Of a stretch of 64,000 bases of DNA, positions 1 to 11,900 are shown in pieces (the stretch's first letter is position 1; the number at the start of each line of letters is the position of its first letter). The notes below the pieces were generated by a model. That model worked only from the letters and a program-made list of their open reading frames with translations, searched no databases and was not told the DNA's origin. Position numbers and translations under genes: made by a program. The stretch lies in the NCBI GenBank assembly GCA_030710605.1, contig CP092871.1, positions 72,346,193-72,410,192 of the forward strand, written 5' to 3'. Source of the stretch: Cordylochernes scorpioides. Lineage: Eukaryota > Arthropoda > Arachnida > Pseudoscorpiones > Chernetidae.

Positions 1-1370
1 CCTTCTTTTTTTTTATCGTTTGGAGGAGAAATCATGGGGAGGGTTCGATCGTCTGGTCGCATTTAAATATTCGTCTGGAATTGCAAATGAATCGTCTGCA
101 CTTGATGGAAGTCCCGGATTGAAGACGACATCTTTTTCTTTTTTTTTTTTGGCTAAACGATCACTACTCCAAACTCGCGCAGACGATTTTTATTATCGTT
201 TGATGGAATCGTTTTTCGAGGAATATTTGTATAACAATCTCTTATAACAGATGGTATAAGCCTAACTATTCTACTTATAGTTATAAATAGAGAGATTACC
301 TATATATAAATTAACGGACGAATATCACAAATCTATATAAACTCAACGTTTATTTATACACCAGGTTATTTACATACATAAATTTACATATATAAAATGA
401 TTGATTAAAAAAAAGCGTTATCTACTACTTGTGTGTGTTGGTTGATAAGAGTAGTTATAATAAAAAACTAGTTCATATTTAAAAATTATATATCAATGTG
501 TATATTAGAACTTTTGAATAACTTTTATACTTATCACAAATATATGTGGAATAGGTTATGATAATCATGGTAAGTTATAGTGTTTGATGCATCACATATG
601 TCACATGATTTCAACGATTACTAATATAACCTTTGTGTGTAAAGGAAATACACAGAATACGAAATACATCCCTCGGAGAAAGAGATAGACAAAACCACCA
701 TAGACCTATTAATGCAAATATGATAATTGAAAATATAGAGCATCTTTCACTTTGGATATATCGGAAAATATTGGTTAAATGTTTAAAAAAAAAAAACTGT
801 ACAATGCAGATTTCGAACTCAGATCCTATGGTTTTCAAACATTGCTATGGTTTTCAAACATTTACAGCTTATTTCATTTAGCTACTACAAAACCCCAATT
901 CTCAATCGTAATTTCCATCAAAGATAAATAAACAAAGGGTATGCAACAATGTTATTTATACGAAAAGCTACATGGGTAACAAATGCTATACAACACATTA
1001 GGAAACAATGGGCTTAGAAATACAAGGCTATATCGTTGATATGATTATATAACAATGGGTATATAACAATGTCTCTATTAACACAGTGAGCTCAACAATG
1101 ATTCCGATAACTATATGATCAACACAATGTTTAATTATTAGAACGAATTATTTCGATGTCCAATTTTTTTAAAGAGATGTAGACTGTTCTTACCGGGGTT
1201 GCTTGTTACAATGAGGGTGAAATTTAGTGGTTCATCAGCGGTAAACCCTCTCGGTAGTTTCGTCAAGTAAAAATAAATCTTCAGATTTCTATATGTGCTT
1301 TTAGGTTTTAGCTTCTTTTTTCTCTTGATCAGGTATACAGTAGCGCAATAATTCTCTATCTTGAGATCTT
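1..1370. other. AT-rich non-coding DNA with a TCGTCTG cluster
   Basis: No gene is visible. The first 190 bases hold four copies of TCGTCTG or its complement CAGACGA (near 45, 75, 95 and 180), a 7-mer that recurs in clusters elsewhere in the window. The rest is AT-rich, with a short direct repeat of ATGGTTTTCAAACATT near 825-865. Open frames here are short and have no recognisable domain. Confidence 0.5.
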
Positions 1371-1585
1371 TACACCCATGGACAAAACTTAAGAATATGG
1401 AATGTCTTTGATGTCGCATTGGTCGTCTATTTTTTGAAGGAAACAGAAGAAATTTTGTTCACACTTGGTTATCTCGTTTATCTTCAATAAAGGTCGCTGT
1501 GTATCAAATATCTTACAGAGTTATTGTCTGAATTCCGATGCACATGCTAAAAGGAAAACACTTCCGTAAGTTTTGTCAATGTTTA
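1371..1585. mobile_element. Tc1-type MITE, family M1, copy 1
   Basis: Begins TACACCCATGGACAAAACTT and ends with the inverted form (TAAGTTTTGTCAATG), so it has terminal inverted repeats starting with TA, as expected for Tc1/mariner-type MITEs. The interior carries the family's characteristic segments: a purine-rich GAAGGAAACAGA tract, TTCTTCAATAAAGGTC-like sequence and CAGAGTTATTGTCTGAA. It has no coding capacity. Five further copies lie at 12329, 19571, 38992, 50314 and 63750. Confidence 0.8.
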
Positions 1586-2040
1586 TATTTCTCCATAGAT
1601 TGTCATTCAATCCATTAGTTCAATTCTTACCACCATTCCTTTCCAATCATTGTTTCCTCCAGAACTTTCATCATAAAATTCCTTTTAACACATGTACCAT
1701 CAAATTCTTATTTCTGATGACCTTCAACAGTTTCTCTCTTCCAATCTTCTCTAGACTACTTCTTCTCTGATCATGTCAATATAATTTTTACTTTCCATTA
1801 TATTCCTCTAGTGCCACATGTTTGTAAACTTTTTTTCGTCTACATTTCCTCTTATCTCTAAACCATACAACTCACTTAAGGCCTCCACCAGCATCATCCC
1901 CTATTTTTACAGAAAAAAATCTGAAGAAAGGAATTTAAAAGGTTTTATATAAAAAAAACAAGAGGTAAACAAACTCCATATCTCTATCTATGAAATTTTC
2001 GAAGTGTCTCTTCTTAATAACTTATTAATAATTTTATTAA
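1586..2040. other. AT-rich non-coding DNA
   Basis: Pyrimidine-rich AT DNA with no domain-bearing frame. The open frame at 1573-1770 has low-complexity Phe/Leu/Ser composition and looks like chance. I see nothing else in it. Confidence 0.4.
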
Positions 2041-2190
2041 TGCACGATGGATTCTGTGGCCACTGGACATGTGTCGGACCTGGAGGCTGTTGGGTTCTGT
2101 GCAGCCTGGAGTATAGGAGCTCTATCTATGCTTCCTTCCTGCGGTGAATCTGTATAAGACCGGTGGTCTTAATAAAGTTGTGTGGGTATT
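2041..2190 (+). repeat. LINE 3'-end fragment (same family as LINEs C and D)
   Basis: A GC-richer block ending in ATAAGACCGGTGGTCTTAATAAAG followed by a TG-rich tail in broken form (stem ATAAGAC/GTCTTA). The same hairpin, AATAAAG-like signal and GT-rich tail ends LINE C (about 30110-30154) and LINE D (39979-40030, minus). This is best read as a heavily 5'-truncated insertion of that non-LTR family. The 5' boundary is approximate and I found no clear target duplication. Confidence 0.6.
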
Positions 2191-2849
2191 AACGAACTCT
2201 CTTTCTATTCTATTGTTAATCTAACTTAGACAAGTTTACAACTGTTTACAACGTCATTGTTGTAGTAGCTGGTCAAACATTAATAAATTTAGGCTCTCTA
2301 CTCATTGATACATTGGCGTTAATAATATTTTGAATACACAAAAATGCGCCGCCATAAGGAATAATTTATTATTGATTTCCCTAGTGTTTCACACACACAC
2401 ATAAGAGTTATATTATTAATATTGTCAGGAGGACAGAGTTTCCTGGTATTCCCTCTTATCTGGACCGACCGGAAGGGGTAAACAGTGGCGTCACGTGGAA
2501 CGAGGAAATATCTCGAGTTCTGTTTCTTGCCCTAACGGCTGGGTTGATTTGGCTCACGTAAATAGTAACTCTTCTTTTATTTTAAAATATATCATATAGC
2601 TTATTAAATAAATATTTAAAATAATCCGAAGGCCTAGTTAATTATTTTTCCTCGCGACAATATATAAGTAAAATATTTATCTTAGTATCGGTCTGGCAGA
2701 TTAAACTGGCTAAAATTCTGCATTTACCCCAGTTGGGCCTCCCCAAAACTGCTATCTCTTATATAACGTTGAAAACTACACTTTATTTCCATACCCACCC
2801 ACATCATAAGAAGTTACTTAAAGTATATAGATAAATAAATAAATAAAAA
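2191..2849. other. Non-coding DNA with E-box-containing patch
   Basis: AT-rich spacer. A GC-richer patch at about 2455-2560 contains a CACGTG E-box (in GGCGTCACGTGGAAC) and a second CACGTA. No gene is visible. Confidence 0.4.
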
Positions 2850-3115
2850 GGAAGGGTGGAAATAATTAGCGAGCGCACCACATTTATCACTTATTTCACG
2901 CCTCAAGAACAAAGACAATTTTTAGAAAAGGACTTTCCAAGGATTACTTGCCAATTTTCCGCTGGGCGAGCGCCTTCAATCAAGGGGGTAATTAAATATG
3001 GCATCTGCTTAATCCTGCGGCCAGCCTTGGTTGCTCATAGGCAAGTCTACAGCGCTTCCCATGGGATAAATCAGGGCACATAGGAATGTTGTGAGAGTGC
3101 TGTTGTGGTGATCCT
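2850..3115. promoter_or_regulatory. GC-richer island, candidate conserved non-coding element 1
   Basis: Clearly GC-richer than its flanks, with homeodomain-type sites (GGTAATTAAATATGG, GCTTAATCCTGCGG) and a CCAAT-like TTGCCAATTTTCC. A 75-aa open frame starts from a non-ATG codon (GTG, 2856) and has no recognisable family, so I prefer a regulatory to a coding reading. That is inference from composition and motifs only. Confidence 0.35.
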
Positions 3116-4439
3116 CTTCCCCTCTCTCCCTTTATTTTCTTTTGATGGACACTCAAAATAATTATATTTGCATATAACCGTAAGTAGTTAAGGAATTGAA
3201 TAGATATATTCTATATATGAAATAATATCTATTTTTGGGGTATTTTCAGGAATGATATGGCATCTCTCCCTTTTTATAATGCATTTAAACATCAAATACC
3301 ACAAATCAAAATCCAATTTTATAATGTATTCGGTGGCATAAGATAGGTTATACTAAGATAGGCTGATAGGCCTAAGATTGGCTGTAGCCTAAGATGAGCT
3401 AAAACACCTTTTTGATAGATTTGACTGATTTCATACCTCCTCTCATTGGATGTATTGAAATTGAAGCAGCCACTGTACTGATGAGGGTCAAAGTTCGAAA
3501 CTCTAGTATATAGGGTGAATCTCTGTCTGAATTTGCCAAAGCCGGTGTTGTGGTTTATTAACCAACCAAATTTCGTGCGCTTTGAGTGAAGCAGATCGTG
3601 AAATACATTGTTTTAATGAATTTTTATAGAGAGAGATGTGTCTCTTTTTGGAACAAAATATGTTATATTAGAAATAGAATTATAAAATACATTTATAAAT
3701 ACCTATAAAGATATATCAGCCTGAAGCTCCTCTATTGATAGATAGTCCTCTCTTGGAAGAGTTGATCTTGACTATCTATTCTGTGTTTACCTCTCTACTA
3801 TGGCTATTGTTTGTATCAGTTTATAAAAAGGAATTGACCGATATTCTTTGTACAAACATTCTTTGTACCTTAGCTGAACCTCCCAAGTGAGACTGTTTAT
3901 AGACATAGATTCGTTTGGTCTCTCCTGAATGTGAAAGTTTATTAAAGGATGAATTATAAAGAAAAAGAGAATTTTTGTTTCTTATTCTAAAAAAAATGGT
4001 CGCTCAAAGAGGTAGTCGCTTATCAGAGTAAGTCCCATTTTTGCATTGATAACAAAGATGAACGTATAAATTACGCACTAATAGTGTTTTGAAAGTTATT
4101 TCATTCAGAATGAATTTTTTTTTCGATTTTTTTTTTATTGTCTTCAACTTATAGTCGTCCATTTTGTGAGATCCAAGATGCATCAACCAGAATAAAATGG
4201 TCATATTTCAATACTTTCTAAAAAAATCTCAAGCATACCTTAGATGTGAAAACAAAATTCTTACCCGAATATATATCTAAGAATCTAAGTTCTACATCGA
4301 GTTCATAATGTATTCATTATGGAGTACTATATTTTATATGAAAACGATATTAAAATACAATAAAAACTACACCTACATACAAAAAAGAGCATCCATCCAA
4401 AGTAATATACTGAATCAGGCATTCAAAGAATTCTGAAAT
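3116..4439. other. AT-rich non-coding DNA with repeat relics
   Basis: Contains a relic (about 3510-3565, TCTGTCTGAATTTGCC...GGTGTTGTGG) of the inverted half of the foldback element at 11095-11900. Phrases such as GATAGTCCTCTCTTGGAAGAG (about 3740) and GTCGCTCAAAGAGGTAGTCG (about 4000) match the 32-bp satellite vocabulary at 9760-10490. No gene is visible. Confidence 0.45.
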
Positions 4440-4790
4440 TCCAATCCGTTCAGAACAATCCCACACCAAAACGCCGATCCAAGAAACACCAACCAGGAAT
4501 GGGCAAAGGGGTAAGAGACATCGACGAAGAGAGAAAATGTTAACAGCGGTATAAATACTGCATTGTACTGCACCGCGGTGGAATTATGCAAGCACCATTA
4601 CGGAGCGGGTTGCCATCCCAGCCTTACTTAAAAATCCATTATGACCAGGCACGGTCTGACCTGTTGACCCTTCCCTCCTTTATTTAATATTCCAGGCTCC
4701 TTAGACATAGAACTATGTCATTATATGGACCACCGTGATAATTGATGCCGTTTTATGGCTCATTTTTGTAAAGAGGCTTGATAGGAGGGT
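4440..4790. promoter_or_regulatory. GC-richer island, candidate conserved non-coding element 2
   Basis: GC-richer block with a TATAAATA box in GCGGTATAAATACTGC near 4550 and a nuclear-receptor-like direct repeat TGACCTGTTGACCC near 4657-4671 (two TGACCY half sites, 2-bp spacing). No open frame of note. It could be a regulatory island or an unexpressed promoter; no transcript evidence can be read from sequence. Confidence 0.35.
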
Positions 4791-6351
4791 TGAGTGGAAA
4801 TGATTTGTTTCCTTGTGAAAGATTGTTTTTTCAACCTACGCAACAGGTTTCACATTCGTTGTTGAAAAGATGGTAAACTCTTCATCATGATTGAATAAAA
4901 AGGTATTTCTTTTATAAAATAGTGTGGCAGAATAATTAAAAAAGATATCAACATAGTATTGTTTTGTACGTATTTTGTCACTCGGTATCTTTCTTTCATA
5001 GCCTCTCTACTCTTTCATGTAAATAACATAGCAATGATTTTGATCAAATCGAATTGTCTTGTTGTTATTACGTTTGTTTTTCACTCACTTTCTGTTTAGA
5101 ATTCTGTTGGAGAAGCTGGGTAAGATTGGGAAAAGATAAATTGAAGATCATTGAACAGATTTTAAAGCAATGATAAACTGCATTTATCACGATTGACTCC
5201 AGAATTCCATTGCGGATCAAAGCTAAGATTTCCCTCCAAGAAGACGATGCCCCTATAGACGCTATGACAATAAAGAAAACTCTTCGCGCTCCAATAACAA
5301 TAACGTAAAACCTCTCATTTTTCTACATGACAATATAATTAAAGAAGTTAATAGCAATAAACATGCTATGAAGGATCACGCATAAATATTAATAACCCAG
5401 GATGCTCCGGGAGGTAGTCTCTCATTGGAATTTATATCAGATCAGTTGTTTTTACAGTTGATAGTTTAGCTCGCGTTGGTCATCCTCTCATCAGAAGAGT
5501 CATCACTCTGTTTACTGCAATCGTGAGTTTGAAGAGATAAACTATTTCAATTTGATATCATTTATATTACTTAAATTCAAATAAAAGCATTTCTAAAGTG
5601 CGCGATTGAGAAAACGAATCTTTAAAAAAATAAAGATATTTTAGACGAAACTCTTTCATTAATAGCCTTGTAAATAGATTTTGACAAAGAATCAATTTCT
5701 CTCTTCTGAGTGTTTATTTATTTTTTAAACTAACTTAAAATATAGAGATTCAATTTTCAATAAATTTCATTTCCTTTGAGAAAATTCTCTAAAATTTTCT
5801 GTAAACATCTACCAATCTCAAGAATAGATCCTCTCTATTCTCTCTTTTATATTGAAGCAACTTCTTGAAAGTTTCTCAAGCATTTTCCCTTTACAAAACC
5901 TCTTTTTTGAAGATATTTAACTATATTTTTAAACTTTGAAAACACTCTAGCCTCTACTGATTCCTCTTTTCTCAAAGTAAACAAAAATTCTTCTTTCTCT
6001 CTCTTCAAATACACACACACTTGATAAACCTAAATAACAAGCTGATGAAATCTTTTCAATCATAACATTTTTAAGGAAGTTTTTTTTAAATATCTCTCAC
6101 TCACATACAATATATCTAAATCATAAGTATAAAATATGACAACTTATACAATACTAATTAATTTTTAATATAATCCATTTCCACAATACCATCATTGTAG
6201 CTTGTAACTAACTTGTAACGTAACAAGAATTTATAAAATGTTTAATGAAAAATCTTATTAATAGTTGGAAATACCACAAAATCCATGCGGAGATCTCACA
6301 AAATAGGCTATTTGCATAAAAACACATATAATAAATGATAATACCATCAAT
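4791..6351. other. AT-rich non-coding DNA
   Basis: No gene seen. Near 5400-5435 the phrase GGGAGGTAGTCTCTCATTGG resembles other dispersed relics of the 32-bp satellite unit (for example 61160 and 42735). The rest, from about 5560 on, is simple AT-rich DNA with many CTCT tracts. Confidence 0.4.
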
Positions 6352-6532
6352 TATGAAATTTCGAAACTATTATAGACGCGTATGATTCTTTTAAAAATAA
6401 AACAATTTCTACTTACCTTACTGCAATGGAAAAATTAATGGGAGAGCCTGTTTCCATTGCAATAAGGGCAGTAGAAATTGTTTTATTTTTAAAAGAATCA
6501 TACGTGTCTATAATAGTTTCTAATTTACATAA
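6352..6532. mobile_element. Foldback (palindromic) element F1
   Basis: The arm from about 6363 (GAAACTATTATAGACGCGTA) is repeated inverted up to 6520 (TACGTGTCTATAATAGTTTC). Arms run inward through AAACAATTTCTACT and on into TGCAATGGA/TCCATTGCA, leaving a short loop around TTAATGGGAGAGCC. The symmetry appears to extend imperfectly to about 6352 and 6532. There is no coding capacity. It resembles a MITE made almost wholly of its inverted repeats. Confidence 0.75.
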
Positions 6533-7269
6533 CAGATGGCGTACTAATGCATCATAATATCACCAATTACTTGTTAAAAAAGACTTGGTTCTCATTCCAC
6601 ATCAGTGGATGGAAAATTTGGAGAGAGAGGTTTCTAGAAGATGGCCTTGTTGAAATATCGGAAGATATTGATAAGATATTCTATCCAAGTTGGCTATCAA
6701 TGAAAATATATTTATAAAATTCGAGAAAAAAAAGTGCAGAATTCATTGAGATTTTAATCGATGCTAGCATTCTGTTTTAGGACATTGAAATAGGGATGTA
6801 AAATAAGCTTGTGCATGTTCAATTTTCCCAATCCAACAAAAATAGATAAAATCTCAACGGATCTGGAACTCTTGAAAATGTTCGGCAGCTGGGGATGATA
6901 TCACCAATCATCCAAATGGGAAGCAGACGATGGGAGTAATTGTGAATCAGACGACACTCCGGGGACGTTTATCGGCAGCCACGCTAGGGTGAAGCCACGC
7001 TGCAGGAGATGCTATCGTCTGCTGACGTGGCACGTTGATCTTAAATAGGAAGGGTTTCGCATCATCTACTTCAGTAGCCAATCTCCCTATTTATCTTGCT
7101 CTCTATTTGCACATTTATCTGAGATATATTTACATCCCAGCCCCAACAGATCACGGTATAATCTCCCATGATCAACCTATCTGATTTGCGAAGATTTAAA
7201 GTACACTACCGCATAGATGGATGGAAAAGCTGAAACAAATAAATCTCTGTAAAACTTTCACCTTGTTCC
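6533..7269. other. Non-coding DNA with a GC-richer patch and TCGTCTG cluster
   Basis: AT-rich except 6930-7070, which is GC-rich and holds CAGACGA twice (about 6944 and 6955) and TCGTCTG once (about 7015, in TATCGTCTGCTGACGTGGC). The patch may be a regulatory island; no gene is visible. Confidence 0.4.
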
Positions 7270-8245
7270 AGAACTAACATCCATTTGAAAATGAAAAATG
7301 GTGCTATCACATGGATGAAACTGGACGGAAAATCGTAAAATAAAGAAAGCTCAGACAAATTTTCATCGTGCTTTGCTTTATAACAAATTTCATCTGAAAA
7401 AAAAAGGTTTAAAATTGTTCTGTCAAAAATAAGAACCTGTGTGAACAGAAAATCTTAGTAATATATTCATCTTGTGTGTGTGCTTTCGGGATCCATAAAT
7501 ATCCATCCACAGAAGATGATAAGTGGTCTATCAAAGGTAGGAGTAATTTTGAAAAAACAAAACATGAAAGCTCATTAAATTTTTATCATATTTTTCTTTA
7601 GAGAACAACCATCTAACAGAAAATGAGAAAACGACCATATTACATGGACAGATAGATGGACAGAAAGGCCAAAAACAGAGAAATCTCAGTCAGAACTTCA
7701 TCTTGACACTTTGTTCAGTAACCAATCCAATCTAACAGAAGATGAAAAAATGTGCTATTACATGGATGATGTACCTGGAAAGAAAGGCCAAAAACAAAGA
7801 AATCATAGTCCGAATTTAATTTTACTTTTGTTCAATAACCAATCCAATCTAAGAGAAGATGAAAAATGGTACTCTCACATGGATGTACCTGGACAGAAAG
7901 ACCAAAAAACAATGAAATCACCGTCAGAGTTTAATTTTACTTTTGTTCAATAACCAATACAATCTAACAGAAGATGAAAAATAGTACTATCACATAGATG
8001 TACCTGAACATAACGGCCAAAAAACAAAGAAATCACAGAAAAAAATCCATTTTACTTTTGTTCAATAACTAATCAAATCTAACAGAAGATGAAAAATGGT
8101 AGTATCACACGGGGGATGTACCCGAACAGAAAGGCCAATAACAAAGAAATCATAGTCCGAATTTAATTTTACTTTTGTTCAATAACCAATCCAATCTAAG
8201 AGAAGATGAAAACTGGTAGTATCACACGGGGGGTGTATCTGGGCA
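7270..8245 (+). repeat. Tandem repeat, about 115-117 bp unit
   Basis: Units recur at 7721, 7838, 7953, 8068 and 8185 (spacing 117, 115, 115, 117), each with ACCAATCCAATCTAACAGA, GATGAAAAATGGT, CACATGGATG and GGCCAAAAACAAAGAAATC segments. More diverged units precede them from about 7270. Small indels break any common frame, so the open frame at 7711-7953 is a by-product. The gradient from degenerate (left) to regular (right) suggests expansion from the right side. Confidence 0.85.
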
Positions 8246-8620
8246 GAAAATGAACAGAGAAGCGGCATCAAAGGGAAGTGAAAGGAAGGGGTTGGAAGGG
8301 GGTAAGATGAATTCCGAAGACGACAGTACCATCTGAGTTGAAGCCATCCATTATTGTAATGAAGGCAGCAGGGCTATTAGTGAAGTGACAGGTCCTTTAT
8401 TAAACGTCGCAGCTACCGTCTTGAGACCTACACACTGCATCTGTATGGATGACACGTACCTAATTTCTTCAATTATTTCTGCTGACCAATCGGAGACGAC
8501 TCAAATGAAGATGTATCGAACGATTGGAGAAAGATTTTCTGCGAATTTCAAATTAGACACTTATTAGATTCGTCTGCAGAGGAATTCAGACGGGTTACGT
8601 TATCATAACTATTCAGAAAA
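8246..8620. promoter_or_regulatory. GC-richer island, candidate conserved non-coding element 3
   Basis: Follows the tandem array directly and is GC-richer, with TGACAGGTC, CCAATC and TCGTCTG (about 8569) sites. A 60-aa frame (8385-8567) has no recognisable domain. I favour non-coding but cannot exclude a small exon. Confidence 0.3.
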
Positions 8621-9754
8621 TGTCGCATTTTGGCTAATCATAACTAGTCACGATATCTCTTCTGTTTTTACCTTTTTTGTAGATATAGATGGAGTTCATA
8701 TTTTCTTTTTTTTTTTTAAGGCGCTTCGGTTATTAAAAATATAGCCTGTCTGCCTAACACTAGCGAAATATAGTTATAAATATAATAAATTTTAAACGTG
8801 TCTAACATCTTTGGCGTTAATGACTTTATTTCTTGAGTTTAAAGAGCTTATTTTGTTGTTTGCGCACTCTCTCGCGTAAAGAAAATAATATATTTATTAT
8901 ATCCGCGAAATGTGTGACGAAGAAATAACATTTTGTAGGATGTATTTATAATAGAGTAAGAAATTATATATATGTACTCTACAATCGTTTAAAACTTTAT
9001 TTCAATGTTTTGGCGACTTATTGGTCTCCCTTTTCAAGGAAAACCCTATTTGATAAAGTTTGCTTGAAGCCCACATTAACAAAAAGGTTTTCCTTAAAAA
9101 TGGCGACAGTGGGAACGTTGGAGAATAACGTTTGAAGATGTTATATTAATAATATTTCACAAACTCTATGCAACGGAGAGGTATTTGAAAAGAAAATTGA
9201 AGTCTGTAATTATTACAATCACAGATTTGACTATGTCATTAGATTTCAATGATTTTCAATGCTTCTATGAACAACAATAAAATAATATTTTGAGCTCTAA
9301 CATGTTTTTTATCTAAAATTATCCCAATAACTATCGACATCTATTTTAAGTTTTGGAAAAGCCGTCATTCATACCATGCAACTAAACTGGTATATACAAA
9401 ATTAAGGGAAATATGTTATTTTTGAGCTAACAAAATTAGTTTAAAAAAGGATAAATATATATAAACGCTCGTTTCTTCAAATCTATTTTTTTTTCGATAT
9501 ATTTATTTTATCGGCTATTTCAACTCCAACAGAGATTCTATCCAATATAAACTATCGAGTTAGAATATTCCAAAAGTTTAATTTTAGAATCTATTTCAAA
9601 TAATATAAAGTTGAAACAAAAATTAGAGTTGTTACCTTGTTGCATATCTGGATAAGGTTGGAAAGATACCAAATATCAAAGCTTATTTGTCAAACTCCGC
9701 TTATTGAAAATTCGATTCAATCGGGGAATCATTTATGATTTTAAAGTACTGGTC
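8621..9754. other. AT-rich non-coding DNA
   Basis: I see no gene, RNA or clear repeat boundary in this stretch. Confidence 0.4.
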
Positions 9755-10490
9755 TCATAAGGAGATAGTTGCTTATCAAATGGATCATCAAATGAGCGTC
9801 TTAAGAATGTGGTCGCTCATCAAAAGGATTGCTTATGGTGGTTGTCGCTCATCAAATGGGTCTCTTAAGAATGTGGTCGCTCATCAAATGGGTCTCTTAA
9901 GGAGGTGGTCGCTCATCAAATGGGTCTCTTAAGAATGTGGTCGCTCATCAAATGGGTCTCTTAAGGAGGTGGTCGTTCATCAAATGGGTCTCTTAAGAAT
10001 GTGGTCGCTCATCAAATGGGTCTCTTAAGAATGTGGTCGCTCATCAAATGGATCTCTTAAGAATGTGGTCGCTCATCAAATGGAAATCTTAAGGAGTTGG
10101 TCGCTCATAAAATGGGTCTCTATAGAATGTGGTCGCTCATCAAATGGGTCTCTTAAGAATGTGGTCGCTCATCAAATGGGTCTCTTAAGAATGTGGTCGC
10201 TCATCAAATGGAAATCTTAAGGAGGTGGTCGCTCATCAAATAGATCTTTTAAGAATGTGGTCGCTCATCAAATGGGTCTCTTAAGAATGTGGTCGCTCAT
10301 CAAATGGACATCTTAAGGAGGTGGTCGCTCATCAGATGGAAATCTTAAAGAGGTTGTCGCTCATCAAATGGGTCTCTTAAGAATGTGGTCGCTCATCAAA
10401 TGGGTCTCTTAAGAATGTGGTCGCTCATCAAATGGGTCTCTTAAGGGGTGGTCTCTCATCAAATATGTTTCTTAAGAAGGCAGTTTCTCA
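9755..10490 (+). repeat. 32-bp tandem satellite (GTGGTCGCTCATCAAATGGG unit)
   Basis: About twenty copies of a 32-bp unit composed of GTGGTCGCTCATCAAATGGG followed by TCTCTTAAGAAT. Two sub-variants alternate: ...TCTTAAGAAT and ...TCTTAAGGAG, plus a GAAATCTTAAGGAG form. Edges are degenerate (from about 9755 and to about 10490). Short phrases of the same vocabulary are scattered through the window, so this array has dispersed relatives. Confidence 0.9.
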
Positions 10491-11094
10491 TCATAAGGTT
10501 CGCTCACGGTGGGCTTTTATTGTGAACCCAATTAAAAGAAGGGAACAAGAGCTGAAGCCTAATTAGAAATCTTAGCGGTAAAAAAGAGAGAAAGGTGAAA
10601 GTAAGAGCAAGAAGTAGATCCTGAAGTTTTTTTGATAAATGGTCTTTTGTGGGGCAGCGGCCTTCGTTAAAATAGAAGTTCTCGAAATAACAAGGGGGAG
10701 GTGGACATTGTAAGACAATTAGTTTTTGTTAGAAGTGGGGGATTTAGGTTTCAGAGATTTTGTTTAAATTGTGGAACGAAAGCTCTGAGGGGATATGTTT
10801 ACAAATTGGACTTTTTATCCTCGGTTTTTTTTTAGGCTTTATAACAATCTTTGCTGACCTTGTTAACTTTAATTTTTAATGACTTTAAATTATGAAATGG
10901 TCGTATTTCTTTAATTTGTATTGGTTTTCTAACAAATTTCTTTTATCATGAGATTTCATCTTTATGCAAATATAGTTTTGTCTATTTTAACATAGGTTGA
11001 CATTTTACCCATGTTAAAATTGTGTATTGAATTTAGATAATTTTATCATACACACGAATATGTAGATATATACACAACATAAAGTTACGGGAAG
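10491..11094. other. Non-coding DNA
   Basis: Purine-rich DNA just after the satellite, then AT-rich DNA. No gene is visible. Confidence 0.4.
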
Positions 11095-11900
11095 TTGATA
11101 ACCATGTACTTTATGAGGCACCTCTCCCATTAAATATAATCAGAACGATGCATTTATTTATCACCCTAGTAAAAGATTTACTAATGATGATAAGGAATGA
11201 GCCACAACATCAGTTTTGTCAAATTCAGACAAAAAGCCAACAACCTGTATACCACGGTTTCGGGCTTTGTACCTCATCAGAACGATGCATTTATTTATTA
11301 CCTTAGTAAAAAAAATTACTAGTGAAGATATAGAATGAGCCACAACATCAGTTTTGGAAAATTCAGACAAAAAGCCAACAACCTGTATACCATGGTTTCG
11401 GGCTTTGTACCTCATCAGAACTATGCAATTATTTATCACCTTAGTAAAAAACTACTAGTGATTATAAGAATGAGCCACAACACCAGTTTTGACAAATTCA
11501 GACAAAAAGCCAACAACATGTATACCATAGTTTCGATCTTTGTACATCATCAGTACAGGGGCGGCTTTGATTTCATATCATTCTACGAAAGAGGTTATGA
11601 AATCGGTCGAATTTACCAAACAGGTTTTTAAGCTGGTGAATTGGCAAGGGCCGATTTTCAGGCAAGACTGCAGCATAGAGTTGGTAGGAGAATGATAATC
11701 ATGTACCATAAGAGGTACCTCTCCCTTTAATATACAGGTTGGAATACAGATTGGCTTTTGTCTGAATTTTCCAAAACTGGTGTTGTGGTTTATTCTTCAT
11801 CACCACTAGTAAAGGTTTTACCAGGATGATGAACATAATGCATCGTTCTGATGTATAATTAAAGGGAGAAATGGTTCTCTAGGTACATATATGTATATAT
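11095..11900. mobile_element. Foldback element F2 with internal tandem repeat (about 136 bp unit)
   Basis: The left part (ATCAGAACGATGCATTTATT near 11140) reappears inverted on the right (AATGCATCGTTCTGATGTAT near 11838-11857), as does ACCTCTCCCATTAAATATA versus TAATTAAAGGGAGAAATGG. Between them a unit starting ATGAGCCACAACATCAG repeats at 11197, 11335 and 11470 (138 and 135 bp). An inverted relic of it (CTGAATTTTCCAAAACTGGTG) is near 11775-11795. Overlapping open frames on both strands follow the repeat and have no known domain. Confidence 0.7.

Noticed and set aside
785..830. TTTCGAACTC as part of a tRNA-derived repeat
   Set aside because: Only a short match to a B-box complement; no A-box or family similarity.
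9755..10490. CRISPR-like array from 32-bp periodicity
   Set aside because: Whole period is conserved, so there are no spacers; plain satellite.
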